This document shows positions 1-10,320 of a stretch of DNA of 64,000 nucleotides, piece after piece. This stretch comes from Klebsiella aerogenes (GTDB taxonomy: Bacteria; Pseudomonadota; Gammaproteobacteria; Enterobacterales; Enterobacteriaceae), in the NCBI GenBank assembly GCA_029027985.1, contig CP119076.1, positions 4,152,422 through 4,216,421 on the forward strand, in the 5' to 3' direction. Position numbers and translations under genes: made by a program. Every line of letters begins with the position of its first letter. Position 1 is the first letter of the stretch. Under the pieces are notes generated by a model. The model saw only the letters and a list, made by a program, of their open reading frames with translations. It searched no databases and had not been told where the DNA came from.

Positions 1-493
1 CGACCGTCAATCCAGCCGTCAGAGTACCGCAGGCAATCCCGATACGCTTTTCCGGTACATGTTCGGCGACGAAAACCCAGGCGCCCGGCACTTCGCCGCC
101 AATCGCCGCCCCCTGCAAAATACGCATCAGGAGTAATAGAAGCGGCGCGACGATGCCCATCGAGGCATAGGTCGGCAGCAGGCCAATCGCCAACGTCGGC
201 AGCGCCATCAGCAGAATACTGAGAGTAAACATTTTCTTGCGCCCGACCAGATCGCCAAAGTGGGCCATGATGAGCCCGCCCAGCGGACGAGCCAGATAAC
301 CTGCCGCAAAAATGCCGAAGGTTTGCACCTGGCGCAACCATTCAGGGATATCGGCCGGGAAGAACAATTCGCCGACAACGGCGGCGAAGAAGACAAAGAT
401 AATGAAGTCATAAAACTCCAGCGCCCCGCCGAGGGCGGCCAGCGTCAGAGTTTTATAATCTTGTCGATTCAGAGGTCGAGTGTGTTGTGACAT
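1..493 (-). CDS. MFS transporter, metabolite:H+ symporter type (3' part missing)
   Basis: This is the N-terminal 164 residues of an inner-membrane major facilitator transporter; the rest lies beyond the left edge. It starts MSQHTRPLNRQDYKTL and runs into hydrophobic helices. The MFS loop 2-3 signature is visible as AHFGDLVGRKKMF near residues 80-92, and the helix 4-5 motif RILQGAAIGGE near residues 122-132 is typical of the ProP/ShiA-like metabolite:proton symporters. In E. coli K-12 the gene beyond mog is the unrelated satP, so this neighbour differs. The substrate cannot be told from the sequence. It is co-directional with mog, 113 bp away. Confidence 0.8.
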   Translation of the reverse strand, partial: MSQHTRPLNRQDYKTLTLAALGGALEFYDFIIFVFFAAVVGELFFPADIPEWLRQVQTFGIFAAGYLARPLGGLIMAHFGDLVGRKKMFTLSILLMALPTLAIGLLPTYASMGIVAPLLLLLMRILQGAAIGGEVPGAWVFVAEHVPEKRIGIACGTLTAGLTV

Positions 494-606
494 AACTGGC
501 GCTTCGTCCGCAGTAATATTACGCAATGTGTAAAGTAAAAAACACTATACCGTAAATAAAACAGCACACCACCGGCAATTCAGGTTATATCAGCAATGAA
601 TAAAAT

Positions 607-1194
607 TCAGGATAAAGTTTCACGTCGTGCGCTTTTCGGGCGAAAAGCTGCTACCACGCTCGCTTCCGTCTCCACATACGGCCCCTCAAGCAGCTGTACA
701 CAATAAGGTACACTTGCGAAGACACCATGCACCAGCACCTTGCCGTCAGCATCTTTAACCCCTTCCAGGGTCTCCTGAATGGCTTTCGGCTGGCCGGGCA
801 AGTTGAGGATCAGCGCCTGCTTGCGGATGACGCCAACCTGCCGGGATAGGATAGCTGTCGGCACAAAGTGTAGGCTAACCTGACGCATCTGCTCGCCAAA
901 ACCGGGCATCACGCGATCGGCAATCGCTAAAGTTGCGTCCGGGGTCACATCACGACGCGCTGGACCGGTGCCGCCGGTGGTCAGCACCAGATGGCAACCC
1001 ATCTCATCAACCAGCTCGCACAGCGTTTGTTCGATGATCGGCTGTTCGTCGGGGATCAGGCGAGTTTGCAGCTCAAAGGGCGTTGTCAGCGCACGCGCCA
1101 GCCACTCTTCCAACGCAGGAATGCCTTTATCCTGGTAAACGCCGCTGGAGGCGCGGTCAGAAATAGAAACTAAGCCGATGCGTAATTTATTCAT
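607..1194 (-). CDS. mog: Molybdopterin adenylyltransferase Mog
   Basis: Mog adenylylates molybdopterin so that MoeA can insert molybdate during molybdenum cofactor synthesis in the cytosol. The 195-residue protein is nearly identical in layout to E. coli Mog. It has the MoCF_biosynth fold with LVLTTGGTGPARRDVTPDAT around residues 70-90 (the GGTG nucleotide/MPT loop and the Asp of the active site) and the LNLPGQPKA loop near residue 145. The start at MNKLRIGLVS is chosen by length; upstream in-frame Met codons would add eight unlikely residues. It is followed upstream by talB on the same strand. Confidence 0.96.
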   Translation of the reverse strand: MNKLRIGLVSISDRASSGVYQDKGIPALEEWLARALTTPFELQTRLIPDEQPIIEQTLCELVDEMGCHLVLTTGGTGPARRDVTPDATLAIADRVMPGFGEQMRQVSLHFVPTAILSRQVGVIRKQALILNLPGQPKAIQETLEGVKDADGKVLVHGVFASVPYCVQLLEGPYVETEASVVAAFRPKSARRETLS

Positions 1195-1271
1195 ATTCAT
1201 TCCGTTCAAATAGTGCAATTAGTCGGAATGATACACGCTGGAGAGAATTACAGACAGGATTCAAAAGAAGT

Positions 1272-1297
1272 AGCGTGACCGGGAACCCGGTCACGCT
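1272..1297 (-). terminator. Hairpin downstream of talB
   Basis: A perfect 12-bp inverted repeat (AGCGTGACCGGG and its complement) with a 2-base spacer sits just after the talB stop codon. On the minus strand it is followed by a weakly T-rich stretch (TACTTCTTTTG), so it is a plausible Rho-independent terminator of talB. Confidence 0.7.
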
Positions 1298-1304
1298 GGG
1301 ATGA

Positions 1305-2258
1305 TTACAGCAGGTCGCCGATCATTTTTTCCAGTTTTTCCTGGTCGATGGCAAACTTACGGATACCTTCCGCCAGTTTGTCTACCGCCATCGGATCCTG
1401 GTTGTGCTGCCACAGGAACTGGGATTCGGTGATGCGTTCCGGACGCGCTTTCACTTCGCCGCTGAACGCCAGTTTACGCTCGATAGCGCCTTCGCTTTCC
1501 GCCAGCTCTTTCAGCAGCGCAGGCGCGATGGTCAGACGGTCACAGCCAGCCAGTTCAAGGATTTCGCCAACGTTACGGAAGCTTGCGCCCATCACCACGG
1601 TTTCATAACCGTGCTGCTTGTAGTACTCGTAGATTTCGCTCACGGAAACCACACCCGGATCTTCAGAGGCAACGTACTCTTTCTTGTCCGTGTTCGCTTT
1701 GTACCAGTCGAGGATACGACCAACGAACGGAGAAATCAGGAATACGCCCGCTTCGGCGCAAGCGCGAGCCTGAGCGAAGGAGAACAGCAGAGTCAGGTTA
1801 CAGTTGATGCCTTCTTTTTCCAGTTGCTCGGCGGCACGGATGCCCTGCCAGGTAGAAGCCAGCTTGATCAGAATACGATCGTTGCTGATACCCGCATCGT
1901 TATACAGTTTGATCAGGTGTTTCGCTTTGGCGATGGATGCGTCGGTGTCGTAGGACAGACGGGCATCAACTTCGGTAGAAATACGGCCTGGGATCAGCTT
2001 AAGGATTTCGAGACCGATGTTCACCGCCAGTTTGTCGGAAGCATCGATAATCTGCTGCGCGCGATCGCTGCTCTGGCCGCGAGCCCAGGCAACAGCGTCG
2101 TCAATCAGCTTACGGTACTCAGGAATCTGAGCCGCGCCGAGAATCAAAGAAGGGTTGGTGGTGGCATCCTGAGGCTGATACAGCTTCATTGCCGCAATAT
2201 CTCCGGTGTCAGCTACGACAGTCGTGTACTGACGCAGAGAAGTCAATTTATCCGTCAT
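1305..2258 (-). CDS. talB: Transaldolase B
   Basis: This is a pentose phosphate pathway enzyme that moves a dihydroxyacetone unit from sedoheptulose 7-phosphate to glyceraldehyde 3-phosphate. The 317-residue length equals E. coli TalB. The Schiff-base lysine lies in [12 protein letters not shown] near residue 132 and the substrate-binding [10 protein letters not shown] segment is near residue 176. It starts [20 protein letters not shown], the canonical N-terminus. It is probably a single-gene unit, with a hairpin after the stop and 202 bp of divergent upstream DNA shared with yaaJ. A 326-codon open frame on the opposite strand is a coding shadow. Confidence 0.98.
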   Translation of the reverse strand: MTDKLTSLRQYTTVVADTGDIAAMKLYQPQDATTNPSLILGAAQIPEYRKLIDDAVAWARGQSSDRAQQIIDASDKLAVNIGLEILKLIPGRISTEVDARLSYDTDASIAKAKHLIKLYNDAGISNDRILIKLASTWQGIRAAEQLEKEGINCNLTLLFSFAQARACAEAGVFLISPFVGRILDWYKANTDKKEYVASEDPGVVSVSEIYEYYKQHGYETVVMGASFRNVGEILELAGCDRLTIAPALLKELAESEGAIERKLAFSGEVKARPERITESQFLWQHNQDPMAVDKLAEGIRKFAIDQEKLEKMIGDLL

Positions 2259-2460
2259 GATAGTGTTTCTCTTAAACAGCAGTTAAGGGGATGTAACCGG
2301 TCTGCCAAGATGATAACACGCCATCGGGTCAGCGCAACCGCCGACAATGCAAGAGCGCAGAGTGTGATAAACTCGACATATTAATTATCTGAATGCTAAA
2401 GGATTGTCACCGCAGTGGGAACGCTGATCGGGCGCGCCGGCATGGACAAGAGGATGTTTA

Positions 2461-3891
2461 ATGCCTGATTTTCTCTCGTTTATCAATGAAATACTCTGGG
2501 GCTCGGTAATGATTTACCTGTTACTGGGCGCCGGTATTTGGTTTACCTGGCGAACGCAATTCATTCAATTCCGATATATTCGCCAGTTCGGCCAAAGTCT
2601 TAAAAAAAGCCTGCGTCCCCAACCCGGCGGACTGACCTCTTTCCAGGCATTGTGTACCAGCCTGGCGGCGCGCGTCGGCAGCGGCAACCTGGCAGGCGTA
2701 GCGCTGGCGATCGCCGCGGGCGGGCCCGGCGCCGTGTTCTGGATGTGGGTCTCCGCGCTGCTCGGTATGGCCGGTAGTTTTGCCGAGTGCTCTCTCGCCC
2801 AGCTGTACAAAGAACGCGATGCCGAGGGGCAATTCCGCGGCGGCCCGGCGTGGTATATGGCGCGCGGACTGGAGATGCGCTGGATGGGCGTAGTCTTCTC
2901 AGTACTGTTACTGCTGGCCTATGGCGTTATTTTCAACACCGTGCAGGCCAATTCGGTAGCGCATGCCATGGCTTATGCCTTCGATTTACCGATGGTCGCC
3001 GTCGGCGGCGCGCTGGCGGCCGTGACGCTACTGGTGATTATTCGCGGGTTACGCGGCGTAGCGCGCCTGATGCAGTGGTTTGTACCGCTGATGGCTCTGC
3101 TGTGGGTCGGCACCAGCTTACTGATTGGCTTCTGGCACTTCACCGCCCTACCGGCGGTCTTTGAAACTATCTTCCGCTGCGCCTTTGGCTGGCAGGAAGC
3201 GGCGGCTGGCGCGGTGGGTTATACCATCAGTCAGGCGTTAACCAGCGGTTTTCAGCGCGGCATGTTTTCCAACGAAGCCGGTATGGGTTCTACGCCAAAC
3301 GCCGCCGCGACAGCGGCTTCCTGGCCTCCGCATCCGGCTGCGCAGGGCATCGTGCAAATGATTGGCGTGTTGATCGATACCATCGTTATCTGTACCGCCA
3401 GCGCGGTGATCATCATGCTGGCGCCGCGCGATAACCGCGATAACGTCGCCAACGGCATTCAAGCCATGCAGCACGCAATGGGCGATCTGATCGGCGGTTG
3501 GGGGCCGGGTTTGGTCGCGTTTATCTTGTTGTTTTTCGCTTTCAGCTCGATTGTCGCCAATTATATCTATGCCGAAAATAATCTGATTTTCCTGCAGCTC
3601 AATAAACCGTTGCATATCTGGACGTTGCGGATTATCACCATGCTGATGGTTCTGACAGGAACGCTGGTGAGCCTACCGGTCGTCTGGCAGTTAGCGGATA
3701 TTATTATGGCGCTGATGGCGATCACTAACTTAACGGCGATTCTGCTGTTGTCGCCAACGGTACGGATCCTCGCCAGCGACTACCTGCGTCAGCGCAAACT
3801 CGGCGTGCAGCCGGTATTTGACCCTGCGCGCTATCCGGAAATCCAACAACATCTGGCGCCCGGCGCCTGGGATGAGGTTCAGCGCGAATAG
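2461..3891 (+). CDS. yaaJ: AGCS-family sodium/alanine (glycine) symporter YaaJ
   Basis: This inner-membrane transporter of the alanine-or-glycine:cation symporter family has 476 residues and about 10-11 hydrophobic segments. Family features are the LTSFQALCTSLAARVGSGNLAGVALAI region (residues about 59-85), the GGPGAVFWMW loop, and FSNEAGMGSTPNAAA near residue 270. E. coli YaaJ has the same length. The amino-acid substrate is inferred from the family. It is transcribed alone, away from talB, and followed after 78 bp by yaaA. Confidence 0.95.
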   Translation: MPDFLSFINEILWGSVMIYLLLGAGIWFTWRTQFIQFRYIRQFGQSLKKSLRPQPGGLTSFQALCTSLAARVGSGNLAGVALAIAAGGPGAVFWMWVSALLGMAGSFAECSLAQLYKERDAEGQFRGGPAWYMARGLEMRWMGVVFSVLLLLAYGVIFNTVQANSVAHAMAYAFDLPMVAVGGALAAVTLLVIIRGLRGVARLMQWFVPLMALLWVGTSLLIGFWHFTALPAVFETIFRCAFGWQEAAAGAVGYTISQALTSGFQRGMFSNEAGMGSTPNAAATAASWPPHPAAQGIVQMIGVLIDTIVICTASAVIIMLAPRDNRDNVANGIQAMQHAMGDLIGGWGPGLVAFILLFFAFSSIVANYIYAENNLIFLQLNKPLHIWTLRIITMLMVLTGTLVSLPVVWQLADIIMALMAITNLTAILLLSPTVRILASDYLRQRKLGVQPVFDPARYPEIQQHLAPGAWDEVQRE

Positions 3892-3969
3892 CGCGAGTAA
3901 TCGCAGCAATCGCTCCCACCGTGGTCTTTTTTTGTTAAAATTCGTCGAAATTCCCTGCAAGGACTGGAT

Positions 3970-4743
3970 ATGCTGATTCTGATTTCACCTGCAAAAACGC
4001 TCGATTATCAAAGCCCATTGGCGACGACTCGCTATACCCAGCCCGAACTGTTGGAGCATTCTCAACAGCTTATCGGTATCGCCCGCCAACTGACGGCGCC
4101 GCAAATCGGCAAGCTGATGAGCATCAGCGATAAACTGGCCGACCTCAACGCCACCCGTTTTCACGACTGGCACCCGGATTTCACGCCGCAAAATGCCCGT
4201 CAGGCGATTCTGGCGTTTAAAGGCGATGTCTATACCGGCCTGCGGGCGGAAACTTTTAGCGAAGCGGATTTCGATTTTGCTCAGCAGCATCTGCGTATGC
4301 TCTCCGGCCTTTACGGCGTGTTGCGTCCGTTGGATCTGATGCAGCCATACCGCCTGGAAATGGGAATTAAGCTCGGGAACCCGCAAGGCAAAGACTTGTA
4401 TCAGTTCTGGGGCGATACCATTACCAATAAACTGAATCAGGCGCTGCAGGCTCAGGGCGACGATGTCGTCATCAACCTGGCTTCTGATGAGTATTTTAAG
4501 TCGGTGAAACCGAAGCTACTGCAGGGCCAGCTGATTAAGCCAGTGTTCCTTGATGAGAAAAACGGCAAATTCAAGGTTATCAGCTTCTATGCGAAAAAAG
4601 CGCGCGGTCTGATGAGCCGCTACATCATTGAAAACCGTTTAACTCAGCCGGAGCAGCTGCAGGCGTTTAATAGCGAAGGCTATTTCTTTGATGGGGAAGC
4701 GTCGGAGAAAGGCGAACTGGTCTTTAAGCGCCGCGAGCAATAA
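3970..4743 (+). CDS. yaaA: Peroxide stress protein YaaA (UPF0246)
   Basis: YaaA is a cytosolic DNA-binding protein of the UPF0246/DUF328 family that limits free iron and DNA damage during hydrogen peroxide stress; in E. coli it is induced by OxyR. The 257-residue protein begins [13 protein letters not shown], the family signature, and keeps [18 protein letters not shown] (about residues 115-132) and [11 protein letters not shown] near residue 173. Its start is preceded by AAGGACTGGAT. It is convergent with yaaX, and a GC-rich hairpin lies between the two. I could not identify an OxyR site. Confidence 0.96.
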   Translation: MLILISPAKTLDYQSPLATTRYTQPELLEHSQQLIGIARQLTAPQIGKLMSISDKLADLNATRFHDWHPDFTPQNARQAILAFKGDVYTGLRAETFSEADFDFAQQHLRMLSGLYGVLRPLDLMQPYRLEMGIKLGNPQGKDLYQFWGDTITNKLNQALQAQGDDVVINLASDEYFKSVKPKLLQGQLIKPVFLDEKNGKFKVISFYAKKARGLMSRYIIENRLTQPEQLQAFNSEGYFFDGEASEKGELVFKRREQ

Positions 4744-4751
4744 ACCAGAAG

Positions 4752-4772
4752 GCCCCGGCCTGAGACCGGGGC
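4752..4772. terminator. Hairpin between yaaA and yaaX
   Basis: The inverted repeat GCCCCGG / CCGGGGC with a 7-base loop lies between two convergent genes. Neither side has a clear U-tract, so it is a possible bidirectional terminator rather than a proven one. Confidence 0.45.
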
Positions 4773-4779
4773 GGGATAA

Positions 4780-5085
4780 TTAGTTGTCGTGATGATGCCA
4801 GTCGCGATCGTGGCCATGCCCATGATGACCCTGATCGTTATCATCGCCGCGATCGTGATGGCGATAATCATCGTGCGGGCGCCAATGATCGTCACGCCAG
4901 TCATAATGGCGCGCCCACCAGTCATGATCGCGCCAGTGGCCGCCATCCCAATAATGCCCGTAGTTATCGCGATCGCCGATTTGCAGTTTTACCGCCGGGA
5001 TCAGCGTGATTTCATCAGCATGAACTACCGCAGGAGCCACCAGCAGCATAGAAAGCGCCAGTAATACAGGTTTCAGCGTTGACAT
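4780..5085 (-). CDS. yaaX: YaaX-like small secreted protein (DUF2502), His/Asp-rich
   Basis: This 101-residue exported protein has a clear Sec signal peptide (hydrophobic run about residues 5-20, likely cleavage after AVVHA). The DUF2502 core [19 protein letters not shown] follows, then a tail extremely rich in His, Asp, Trp and Arg ([20 protein letters not shown], ending DWHHHDN). The tail suggests periplasmic metal binding, but no function is established for the family. Position next to yaaA matches E. coli yaaX; the C-terminal half is more acidic and His-rich here. An equally long open frame on the other strand is its shadow. Confidence 0.88.
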   Translation of the reverse strand: MSTLKPVLLALSMLLVAPAVVHADEITLIPAVKLQIGDRDNYGHYWDGGHWRDHDWWARHYDWRDDHWRPHDDYRHHDRGDDNDQGHHGHGHDRDWHHHDN

Positions 5086-5230
5086 AGGTTACTCCTTCCA
5101 TCAGTGCCCATTATGGGTCGATAGTAAAATATTACCCCCGCAAAATTATTCTGATTATTCTCCGCAATCCTAATCTACAGCCAGCCGCATTTATTGGTCA
5201 TCTATGCACAATTTCTCCATTTTCAGACGC

Positions 5231-5257
5231 AAAAAAACCGGGCACGAAGCCCGGTTT
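5231..5257 (-). terminator. Terminator of the thrABC operon
   Basis: On the minus strand, AAACCGGGC-TTCGT-GCCCGGTTTTTTT forms a strong hairpin with a T-tract 23 bp after the thrC stop. This is a classic Rho-independent terminator. Confidence 0.9.
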
Positions 5258-5279
5258 CGCTAGCGACTGAACGGCAACG

Positions 5280-6560
5280 TTAGCCCATCATCAGCTTACG
5301 TAGCGCGGCAAAATCGGCCGGCAGGTTATGCGACAACAGCGGCAGATCGGCGCGATCGGCCAGCTCCTTCGGCAACGGCAGAGTCTCCTGCAGGATCGCT
5401 TCTACGCTTTCTTTGAACTTAGCCGGATGCGCGGTACCGAGGAACAAACCGTATTCTCCCGGCTGCAACTGATCGCGCAGCGCGCGGTAAGCAATCGCCG
5501 CGTGCGGTTCAGAGGTATAGCCGATGGCTTTCAGTTCGCGCATGGTCTCTTTGGTGGTGTCATCATCAACTGCGGCATAGCCCAGCTCATTCAGACGCCA
5601 GACCTTACGGCGGAACAACTCTTCCACGCGCGGCCAGTTGTTCGGCTGGCTGACGTCCATGGCGTTAGACAGGGTCGCCTGAGTCGCTTTCGGCGCCCAG
5701 TTACCGTCCTGCAGGAAGCGCGGCACGGTATCATTAACGTTGGTCGCGGCAATAAAGCGCTTAATCGGCAGCCCCAGCGATTTCGCCAGCAAGCCAGCAG
5801 TCAGATCGCCGAAGTTGCCGCTCGGCACCGATACCACCAGCTGATTACGCGCGTCCTGCGGCAGCTGTGCGACCGCTTCGAAGTAGTAACAGATCTGCGC
5901 CAGCAGGCGGCTGATGTTAATGGAGTTGGCGGAGTTGAGGCCCAAAGCGGCTTTTAGCGCTTCGTCGTCAAACGCCTGCTTCACCAGTGCCTGACAGGCA
6001 TCGAAATCACCGTCGATCGCTACGGTTTCAATATTGCCGCCCAGGGTGCAGAACAGCTTCTCCTGCAGCGGACTGATTTTGCCGTGCGGATAGAGGATAA
6101 CCACTTTGACATTCGGCAAACCGTAGAAGGCATGCGCGACTGCCGCGCCGGTGTCGCCGGAGGTGGCGGTCAGAATAGTCACCGGTTTGTCGCCCGCGAT
6201 ATGCGTCAGCATCTGCGCCATAAAGCGGCCGCCAAAATCTTTAAAAGCCAAAGTCGGGCCGTGGAACAGCTCCAGGCAGCCGACATCGTCTTGCACTTTA
6301 CTTACCGGTGCCGGGAAGGCGAACGCCGCGCCGACGCGAGCCTGCAGTTGATCCTGCGGGATCTCGTCGCCAATAAACGCCGACAGGATTTTTGCGCTAC
6401 GGGTGACGAAGTCCTGCGCCAGCATCTCGTCGATTTCGGTCAGGCTGAATTCCGGCAGATCGTGCGGGAAGAACAGCCCCTGTTGTCTGCCAAGCCCTTG
6501 TGTCACGGCCTGCGCGAAGCTGACCTGTTCATTATGATCTTTTAAGTTATACAGTTTCAT
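5280..6560 (-). CDS. thrC: Threonine synthase
   Basis: ThrC is a PLP enzyme that converts O-phosphohomoserine to L-threonine, the last step of the pathway. The protein has 426 residues (E. coli 428). The PLP lysine lies in HGPTLAFKDFGGRFM near residue 107, and SGDTGAAVAHAF plus SVPSGNFGDLTAG form the phosphate-binding loops. The ATG at 6560 gives the canonical MKLYNLKDH start; a GTG lies directly before it. It follows thrB after 3 bp, so the operon genes are translationally coupled. Confidence 0.98.
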   Translation of the reverse strand: MKLYNLKDHNEQVSFAQAVTQGLGRQQGLFFPHDLPEFSLTEIDEMLAQDFVTRSAKILSAFIGDEIPQDQLQARVGAAFAFPAPVSKVQDDVGCLELFHGPTLAFKDFGGRFMAQMLTHIAGDKPVTILTATSGDTGAAVAHAFYGLPNVKVVILYPHGKISPLQEKLFCTLGGNIETVAIDGDFDACQALVKQAFDDEALKAALGLNSANSINISRLLAQICYYFEAVAQLPQDARNQLVVSVPSGNFGDLTAGLLAKSLGLPIKRFIAATNVNDTVPRFLQDGNWAPKATQATLSNAMDVSQPNNWPRVEELFRRKVWRLNELGYAAVDDDTTKETMRELKAIGYTSEPHAAIAYRALRDQLQPGEYGLFLGTAHPAKFKESVEAILQETLPLPKELADRADLPLLSHNLPADFAALRKLMMG

Positions 6561-6563
6561 CAC

Positions 6564-7493
6564 TTATCCCACTACTCGAGCGCCCGCCGTGTCCAGCCGG
6601 CAAATATGAACGAAGCCTTCCTGATTTTGCAGATAATGCGCGGCCAGCCAGTCGGCGACGCGCTGCGCGGTATCCGGTTTATCGCACAACGCAAACAGCG
6701 TCGGGCCGGAGCCGGAGATCCCGCAAGCCTGCGCGCCGATTTCCATCGCCGCCTGACGCGCTTCGCTGAAGCCCGGCAGCAGTTTGGTACGGTACGGTTC
6801 GGCAATCACATCTTTCATTAACTTTGCCGCCAGTTGCGGCTGGCGGCTATAGCAGGCGTGAATAAAGCCCGCCAGATGGCGACCATGGGCGATGCAATCC
6901 TGACGACGATACTGCGCTGGCAGAATCGCGCGCGCTTCAGCGGTGGAGACTTTAATGCCAGGATAGGCCAGCACCCACAACCATTCATCAAACCCCGGGA
7001 TCTGCTGGCTGATAATGCCATTCTCTTCGATCATCAGCTGCATGCCGCCAAGATAGCACGGCGCCACATTATCATAGTGAATGCTGCCAGAGATGCGCCC
7101 TTCCATCTCGCCCATCAGCGCCAGCATCCGGTTTTCATTGAGCGGCTTGCCGCAATATTCGTTCATCGCCACCAGCGCGGCGACGACTGAACAGGCGCTG
7201 GAACCGAGGCCCGAGCCAATCGGCATATTCTTTTCAAGAGTCATCGCCACCGGGACCGTTTTGCCAATCTCCCGGCAGAAGGTTTCCCAACATTGATAGA
7301 CGATATTTTCCTGCGGCGCCGACGGTAATTTGCTGGCGAAGCGGCCTACGTTACGCAGGCTGAACTGCGCCGCCGCTTCTACCGAAACGTTATCCCCCAG
7401 CAGCGTGCCGTCGACCGGCGTGACCGCCGCGCCCAGCACATCAAACCCGACGCTCATATTGGCACTGGAAGCCGGGGCGTATACTTTGACCAT
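6564..7493 (-). CDS. thrB: Homoserine kinase
   Basis: This GHMP-family kinase phosphorylates homoserine to O-phosphohomoserine with ATP. The 309-residue protein begins [21 protein letters not shown] and carries the GHMP glycine-rich loop [17 protein letters not shown] near residues 90-107 and the C-terminal [12 protein letters not shown] motif near residue 260. It is separated from thrA by a single base and from thrC by 3 bp, as in E. coli. Regulation is through the upstream thr attenuator. Confidence 0.98.
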   Translation of the reverse strand: MVKVYAPASSANMSVGFDVLGAAVTPVDGTLLGDNVSVEAAAQFSLRNVGRFASKLPSAPQENIVYQCWETFCREIGKTVPVAMTLEKNMPIGSGLGSSACSVVAALVAMNEYCGKPLNENRMLALMGEMEGRISGSIHYDNVAPCYLGGMQLMIEENGIISQQIPGFDEWLWVLAYPGIKVSTAEARAILPAQYRRQDCIAHGRHLAGFIHACYSRQPQLAAKLMKDVIAEPYRTKLLPGFSEARQAAMEIGAQACGISGSGPTLFALCDKPDTAQRVADWLAAHYLQNQEGFVHICRLDTAGARVVG

Positions 7494-7494
7494 C

Positions 7495-9957
7495 TTAAAC
7501 TCCTAACTTCCATGACAGGGTACGCAGCAGGTCGGCGAACACACCGGCGGCCGTGACATCGTTACCCGCGCCATAGCCGCGCAGCACCAGCGGCAGCGGC
7601 TGATAATAATGACTATAAAACGCCAGCGCGTTCTCGCCGTTTTTCACTTTATACAGCGGATCATTACCGTCCACTTCGGCAATTTTCACCCGGCAGACGC
7701 CATCTTCTTCAATGTTGCCGACGTAACGTAAGACTTTACCCTCGTCGCGCGCTTTAGCAACTCGCGAAGCAAATTGATCGTCAAGCGTCGGTAGGCGGGC
7801 CATAAAGCTCTCGACGTCGCCGCTGGCGTCAAAGTCGGCTGGCAGCGCAGGTTCAACAATAATATCGGAGAGCTCCAGCTCGCGGCCGGTCTCGCGAGCG
7901 AGGATCAGCAGTTTACGCGCCACGTCCACGCCAGAAAGATCGTCGCGCGGATCTGGTTCGGTATAGCCCATCTCACGCGCCAATTTGGTGGCTTCAGAAA
8001 GGCTCATGCCTTCATCCAGCTTACCAAAGATAAACGATAGCGAGCCGGAGAGAATCCCGGAGAAATGCAGCAGTTCATCACCGGCGTTAAGCAAGTTCTG
8101 CAGGTTTTCAATCACCGGCAGGCCCGCGCCGACGTTGGTGTCGTAGAGGAACTTGCGCCGCGAGCTGCTGGCGGCGTGACGTAGCTGGTGATAGTAGTCC
8201 AGCGAAGAGGTATTGGCCTTTTTATTCGGCGTCACCACGTGGAAACCTTCACGCAGGAAATCCGCATACTGATCGGCCACCGCCTGGCTGGAGGTACAGT
8301 CGACGATAACCGGGTTCAGCAAGTGGTATTCTTTCACCAGGCGAATCAGGCGTCCCAGATTAAAGGCCTCTTTGGCTTCCGCCAGTTCGGCGCGCCAGTT
8401 TTCCAGATTCAGACCGTGCACGCTGGTCAGCAGCGCCTGTGAATTCGCCACGCCGCACACGCGCAGATCGATATGCTTGCCCTTTAACCAGCTCTGCTGG
8501 CGCTTAATCTGTTCGATCAGCGCGCCGCCGACGCCGCCGACGCCGATCACGAAGACTTCGATAACCTGGTCGGTGTTAAACAGCATCTGGTGCGTCACAC
8601 GCACGCCAGTGGTGGCGTCATCATTGCTCACCACCACCGAGATAGAGCGTTCGGAAGAGCCCTGGGCTATTGCCACGATATTGATATTGGCGCGCGCCAG
8701 CGCAGCGAAGAATTTCGCCGAGATACCGCGCAGCGTGCGCATCCCATCGCCCACAACGGAGATGATCGCCAGCCGCTCCATGATCGACAGCGGCTCCAGT
8801 AGCCCCTCTTTCAGTTCAAGGTAGAATTCATCTTCCATCACCCGCTTCGCCCGCGCGCAGTCGCTTTGCGGCACGCAGAAACTGATGCTGTATTCCGAGG
8901 AGGATTGGGTAATCAGCACCACGGAGATACCGGCGCGGGACATCGTCGCGAAGACGCGCGCCGCCATGCCGACCATGCCCTTCATTCCCGGCCCGGAAAC
9001 GTTGAACATCGCCATATTGTTAAGATTCGAGATCCCTTTGACCGGCAGGCCGTCTTCATCAAGGCTGGCGCCGATAAGCGTGCCCGGCGCCTGAGGGTTA
9101 CCGGTATTTTTAATCAGACAAGGGATCTGGAACTGAGCGATAGGCGCGATGGTGCGCGGGTGCAGCACCTTGGCGCCAAAATAGGACAGTTCCATCGCTT
9201 CCTGATAGGACATCGATTTCAACAAGCGCGCGTCCGGCACCTGGCGCGGGTCGCAGGTATAGACGCCGTCGACGTCGGTCCAGATTTCGCAGCAGTCGGC
9301 GCGTAAACAGGCGGCCAGTACGGCGGCGGAGTAGTCGGAGCCGTTGCGGCCCAACACCACCAGCTCGCCCTTCTCGTTACCAGCGGTAAAGCCCGCCATC
9401 AGCACCATGTGGTCAGCCGGGATCTGGCTGGCGACGATGCGACGGGTGGATTCAGCGATATCGACAGTGGATTCAAGGTAGTGGCCGACGGCCAGCAGTT
9501 TTTCGACCGGGTTAATCACGCTCACCTTGTGGCCGCGCGCCTCCAGCAGCGCCGCCATGATGGCGATAGAGAGCTTTTCACCGCGGCAGATCAGCGCGGC
9601 GTTAACGCTGTCCGGGCACTGGCCCAGCAGGCTAATGCCGTGCAGGACGTGTTTAATCTGCGCGAATTCCTGGTCAACGAAGGTTTTCAGTTGTGCGAGC
9701 GGGAAGCCAGGCTGAATGTCGGCCAGTCCCTGCAGAAGGTCGGCAAAGATGCGTTCGGCATCGGCGATATTGGTAAGAGCGTCCTGACCGCTAATCGTTT
9801 TTTCAATCATCGCGACCAGATGGTTGGTGATTTTCGCCGGGGCAGACAGCACGGTCGCAACCTGCCCCTGCCTGGCATTGCTCTCCAGAATATCGGCAAC
9901 TCGCAGAAAGCGCTCTGCATTTGCCACTGATGTACCGCCGAACTTCAACACTCGCAT
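7495..9957 (-). CDS. thrA: Bifunctional aspartokinase I / homoserine dehydrogenase I
   Basis: ThrA catalyses the first and third steps of the aspartate-to-threonine pathway and is feedback-inhibited by threonine in E. coli. The 820-residue protein has the aspartokinase domain at the N-terminus ([17 protein letters not shown], then [15 protein letters not shown]), two ACT-type regulatory repeats in the middle (about residues 315-460), and the homoserine dehydrogenase domain from about 465 ([14 protein letters not shown] dinucleotide loop; [14 protein letters not shown]). The start at MRVLKF is the E. coli start; 14 further in-frame codons upstream fall within the attenuator and are not used. 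It is the first structural gene after the thrL leader. Confidence 0.98.
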   Translation of the reverse strand: MRVLKFGGTSVANAERFLRVADILESNARQGQVATVLSAPAKITNHLVAMIEKTISGQDALTNIADAERIFADLLQGLADIQPGFPLAQLKTFVDQEFAQIKHVLHGISLLGQCPDSVNAALICRGEKLSIAIMAALLEARGHKVSVINPVEKLLAVGHYLESTVDIAESTRRIVASQIPADHMVLMAGFTAGNEKGELVVLGRNGSDYSAAVLAACLRADCCEIWTDVDGVYTCDPRQVPDARLLKSMSYQEAMELSYFGAKVLHPRTIAPIAQFQIPCLIKNTGNPQAPGTLIGASLDEDGLPVKGISNLNNMAMFNVSGPGMKGMVGMAARVFATMSRAGISVVLITQSSSEYSISFCVPQSDCARAKRVMEDEFYLELKEGLLEPLSIMERLAIISVVGDGMRTLRGISAKFFAALARANINIVAIAQGSSERSISVVVSNDDATTGVRVTHQMLFNTDQVIEVFVIGVGGVGGALIEQIKRQQSWLKGKHIDLRVCGVANSQALLTSVHGLNLENWRAELAEAKEAFNLGRLIRLVKEYHLLNPVIVDCTSSQAVADQYADFLREGFHVVTPNKKANTSSLDYYHQLRHAASSSRRKFLYDTNVGAGLPVIENLQNLLNAGDELLHFSGILSGSLSFIFGKLDEGMSLSEATKLAREMGYTEPDPRDDLSGVDVARKLLILARETGRELELSDIIVEPALPADFDASGDVESFMARLPTLDDQFASRVAKARDEGKVLRYVGNIEEDGVCRVKIAEVDGNDPLYKVKNGENALAFYSHYYQPLPLVLRGYGAGNDVTAAGVFADLLRTLSWKLGV

Positions 9958-9982
9958 GGTTCTTACCCCTTGATCTCTTGTC

Positions 9983-10020
9983 AAAAAAAAAGCCCGCACT
10001 GTTTAGGTGCGGGCTTTTTT
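9983..10020 (-). terminator. Threonine operon attenuator
   Basis: On the minus strand, AGCCCGCAC and its complement pair across a 7-base loop, followed by a run of nine T. This lies between the thrL stop and the thrA start. The GC-rich arm can also pair with the end of thrL (CGGTGCGGGCTGA), the usual basis of the antiterminator switch. Readthrough depends on charged Thr and Ile tRNA in E. coli. Confidence 0.93.
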
Positions 10021-10039
10021 CTGTTGTTTCCTGTACGCG

Positions 10040-10111
10040 TCAGCCCGCACCGTTACCTGTGGTAATGGTGATGGTTGTGATAATGGTAGTCATCATGCCG
10101 ATGCGATTCAT
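10040..10111 (-). CDS. thrL: thr operon leader peptide (23 aa)
   Basis: This leader peptide senses threonine and isoleucine supply: ribosome stalling on its Thr/Ile codons prevents attenuator formation. Translation gives MNRIGMMTTIITTITITTGN followed by GAG and stop. It has seven Thr and five Ile codons in 23 residues; the E. coli peptide has 21. The ending TTITITTGNGAG is conserved. A start at the internal Met6 or Met7 would give a shorter peptide with the same control run. Confidence 0.93.
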   Translation of the reverse strand: MNRIGMMTTIITTITITTGNGAG

Positions 10112-10160
10112 GGATGTTGTGTACTCTGTATTTTTATCTGTCTGTGTCCTGCCTATATTG

Positions 10161-10187
10161 GTTAAAGTATCTGCCTGCTTAAGTCAA
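10161..10187 (-). promoter_or_regulatory. thr operon promoter
   Basis: On the minus strand, TTGACT (10187-10182) is followed by ACTTTAACCAATATAGG, nearly identical to the E. coli thr promoter. The downstream leader ACAGACAGATAAAAAT-ACAGAGTACACAACATCC is also conserved. No operator-like palindrome was seen; control is by attenuation. Confidence 0.85.
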
Positions 10188-10320
10188 CGAATTTCTAAAT
10201 TCGTCCTTTTCCGGCCAACCTTGGCATTCCGCCACAGCACCCCGTGAATTCCGCCATATAGCCAAAAGGTTGCGGTTGCAATTAGCAGATACATCCATAT
10301 AAACACATTACGATAGAGTT

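Noticed and set aside
1404..2384. 326-codon open frame on the plus strand
   Set aside because: Antisense shadow of talB; composition is low-quality and the real enzyme is unmistakable on the other strand.
4789..5064. 91-codon Met/Ile-rich frame on the plus strand, apparently membrane-like
   Set aside because: It is the complement of the His/Asp-rich tail of yaaX; His and Asp codons read backwards give Met, Val and Ile.
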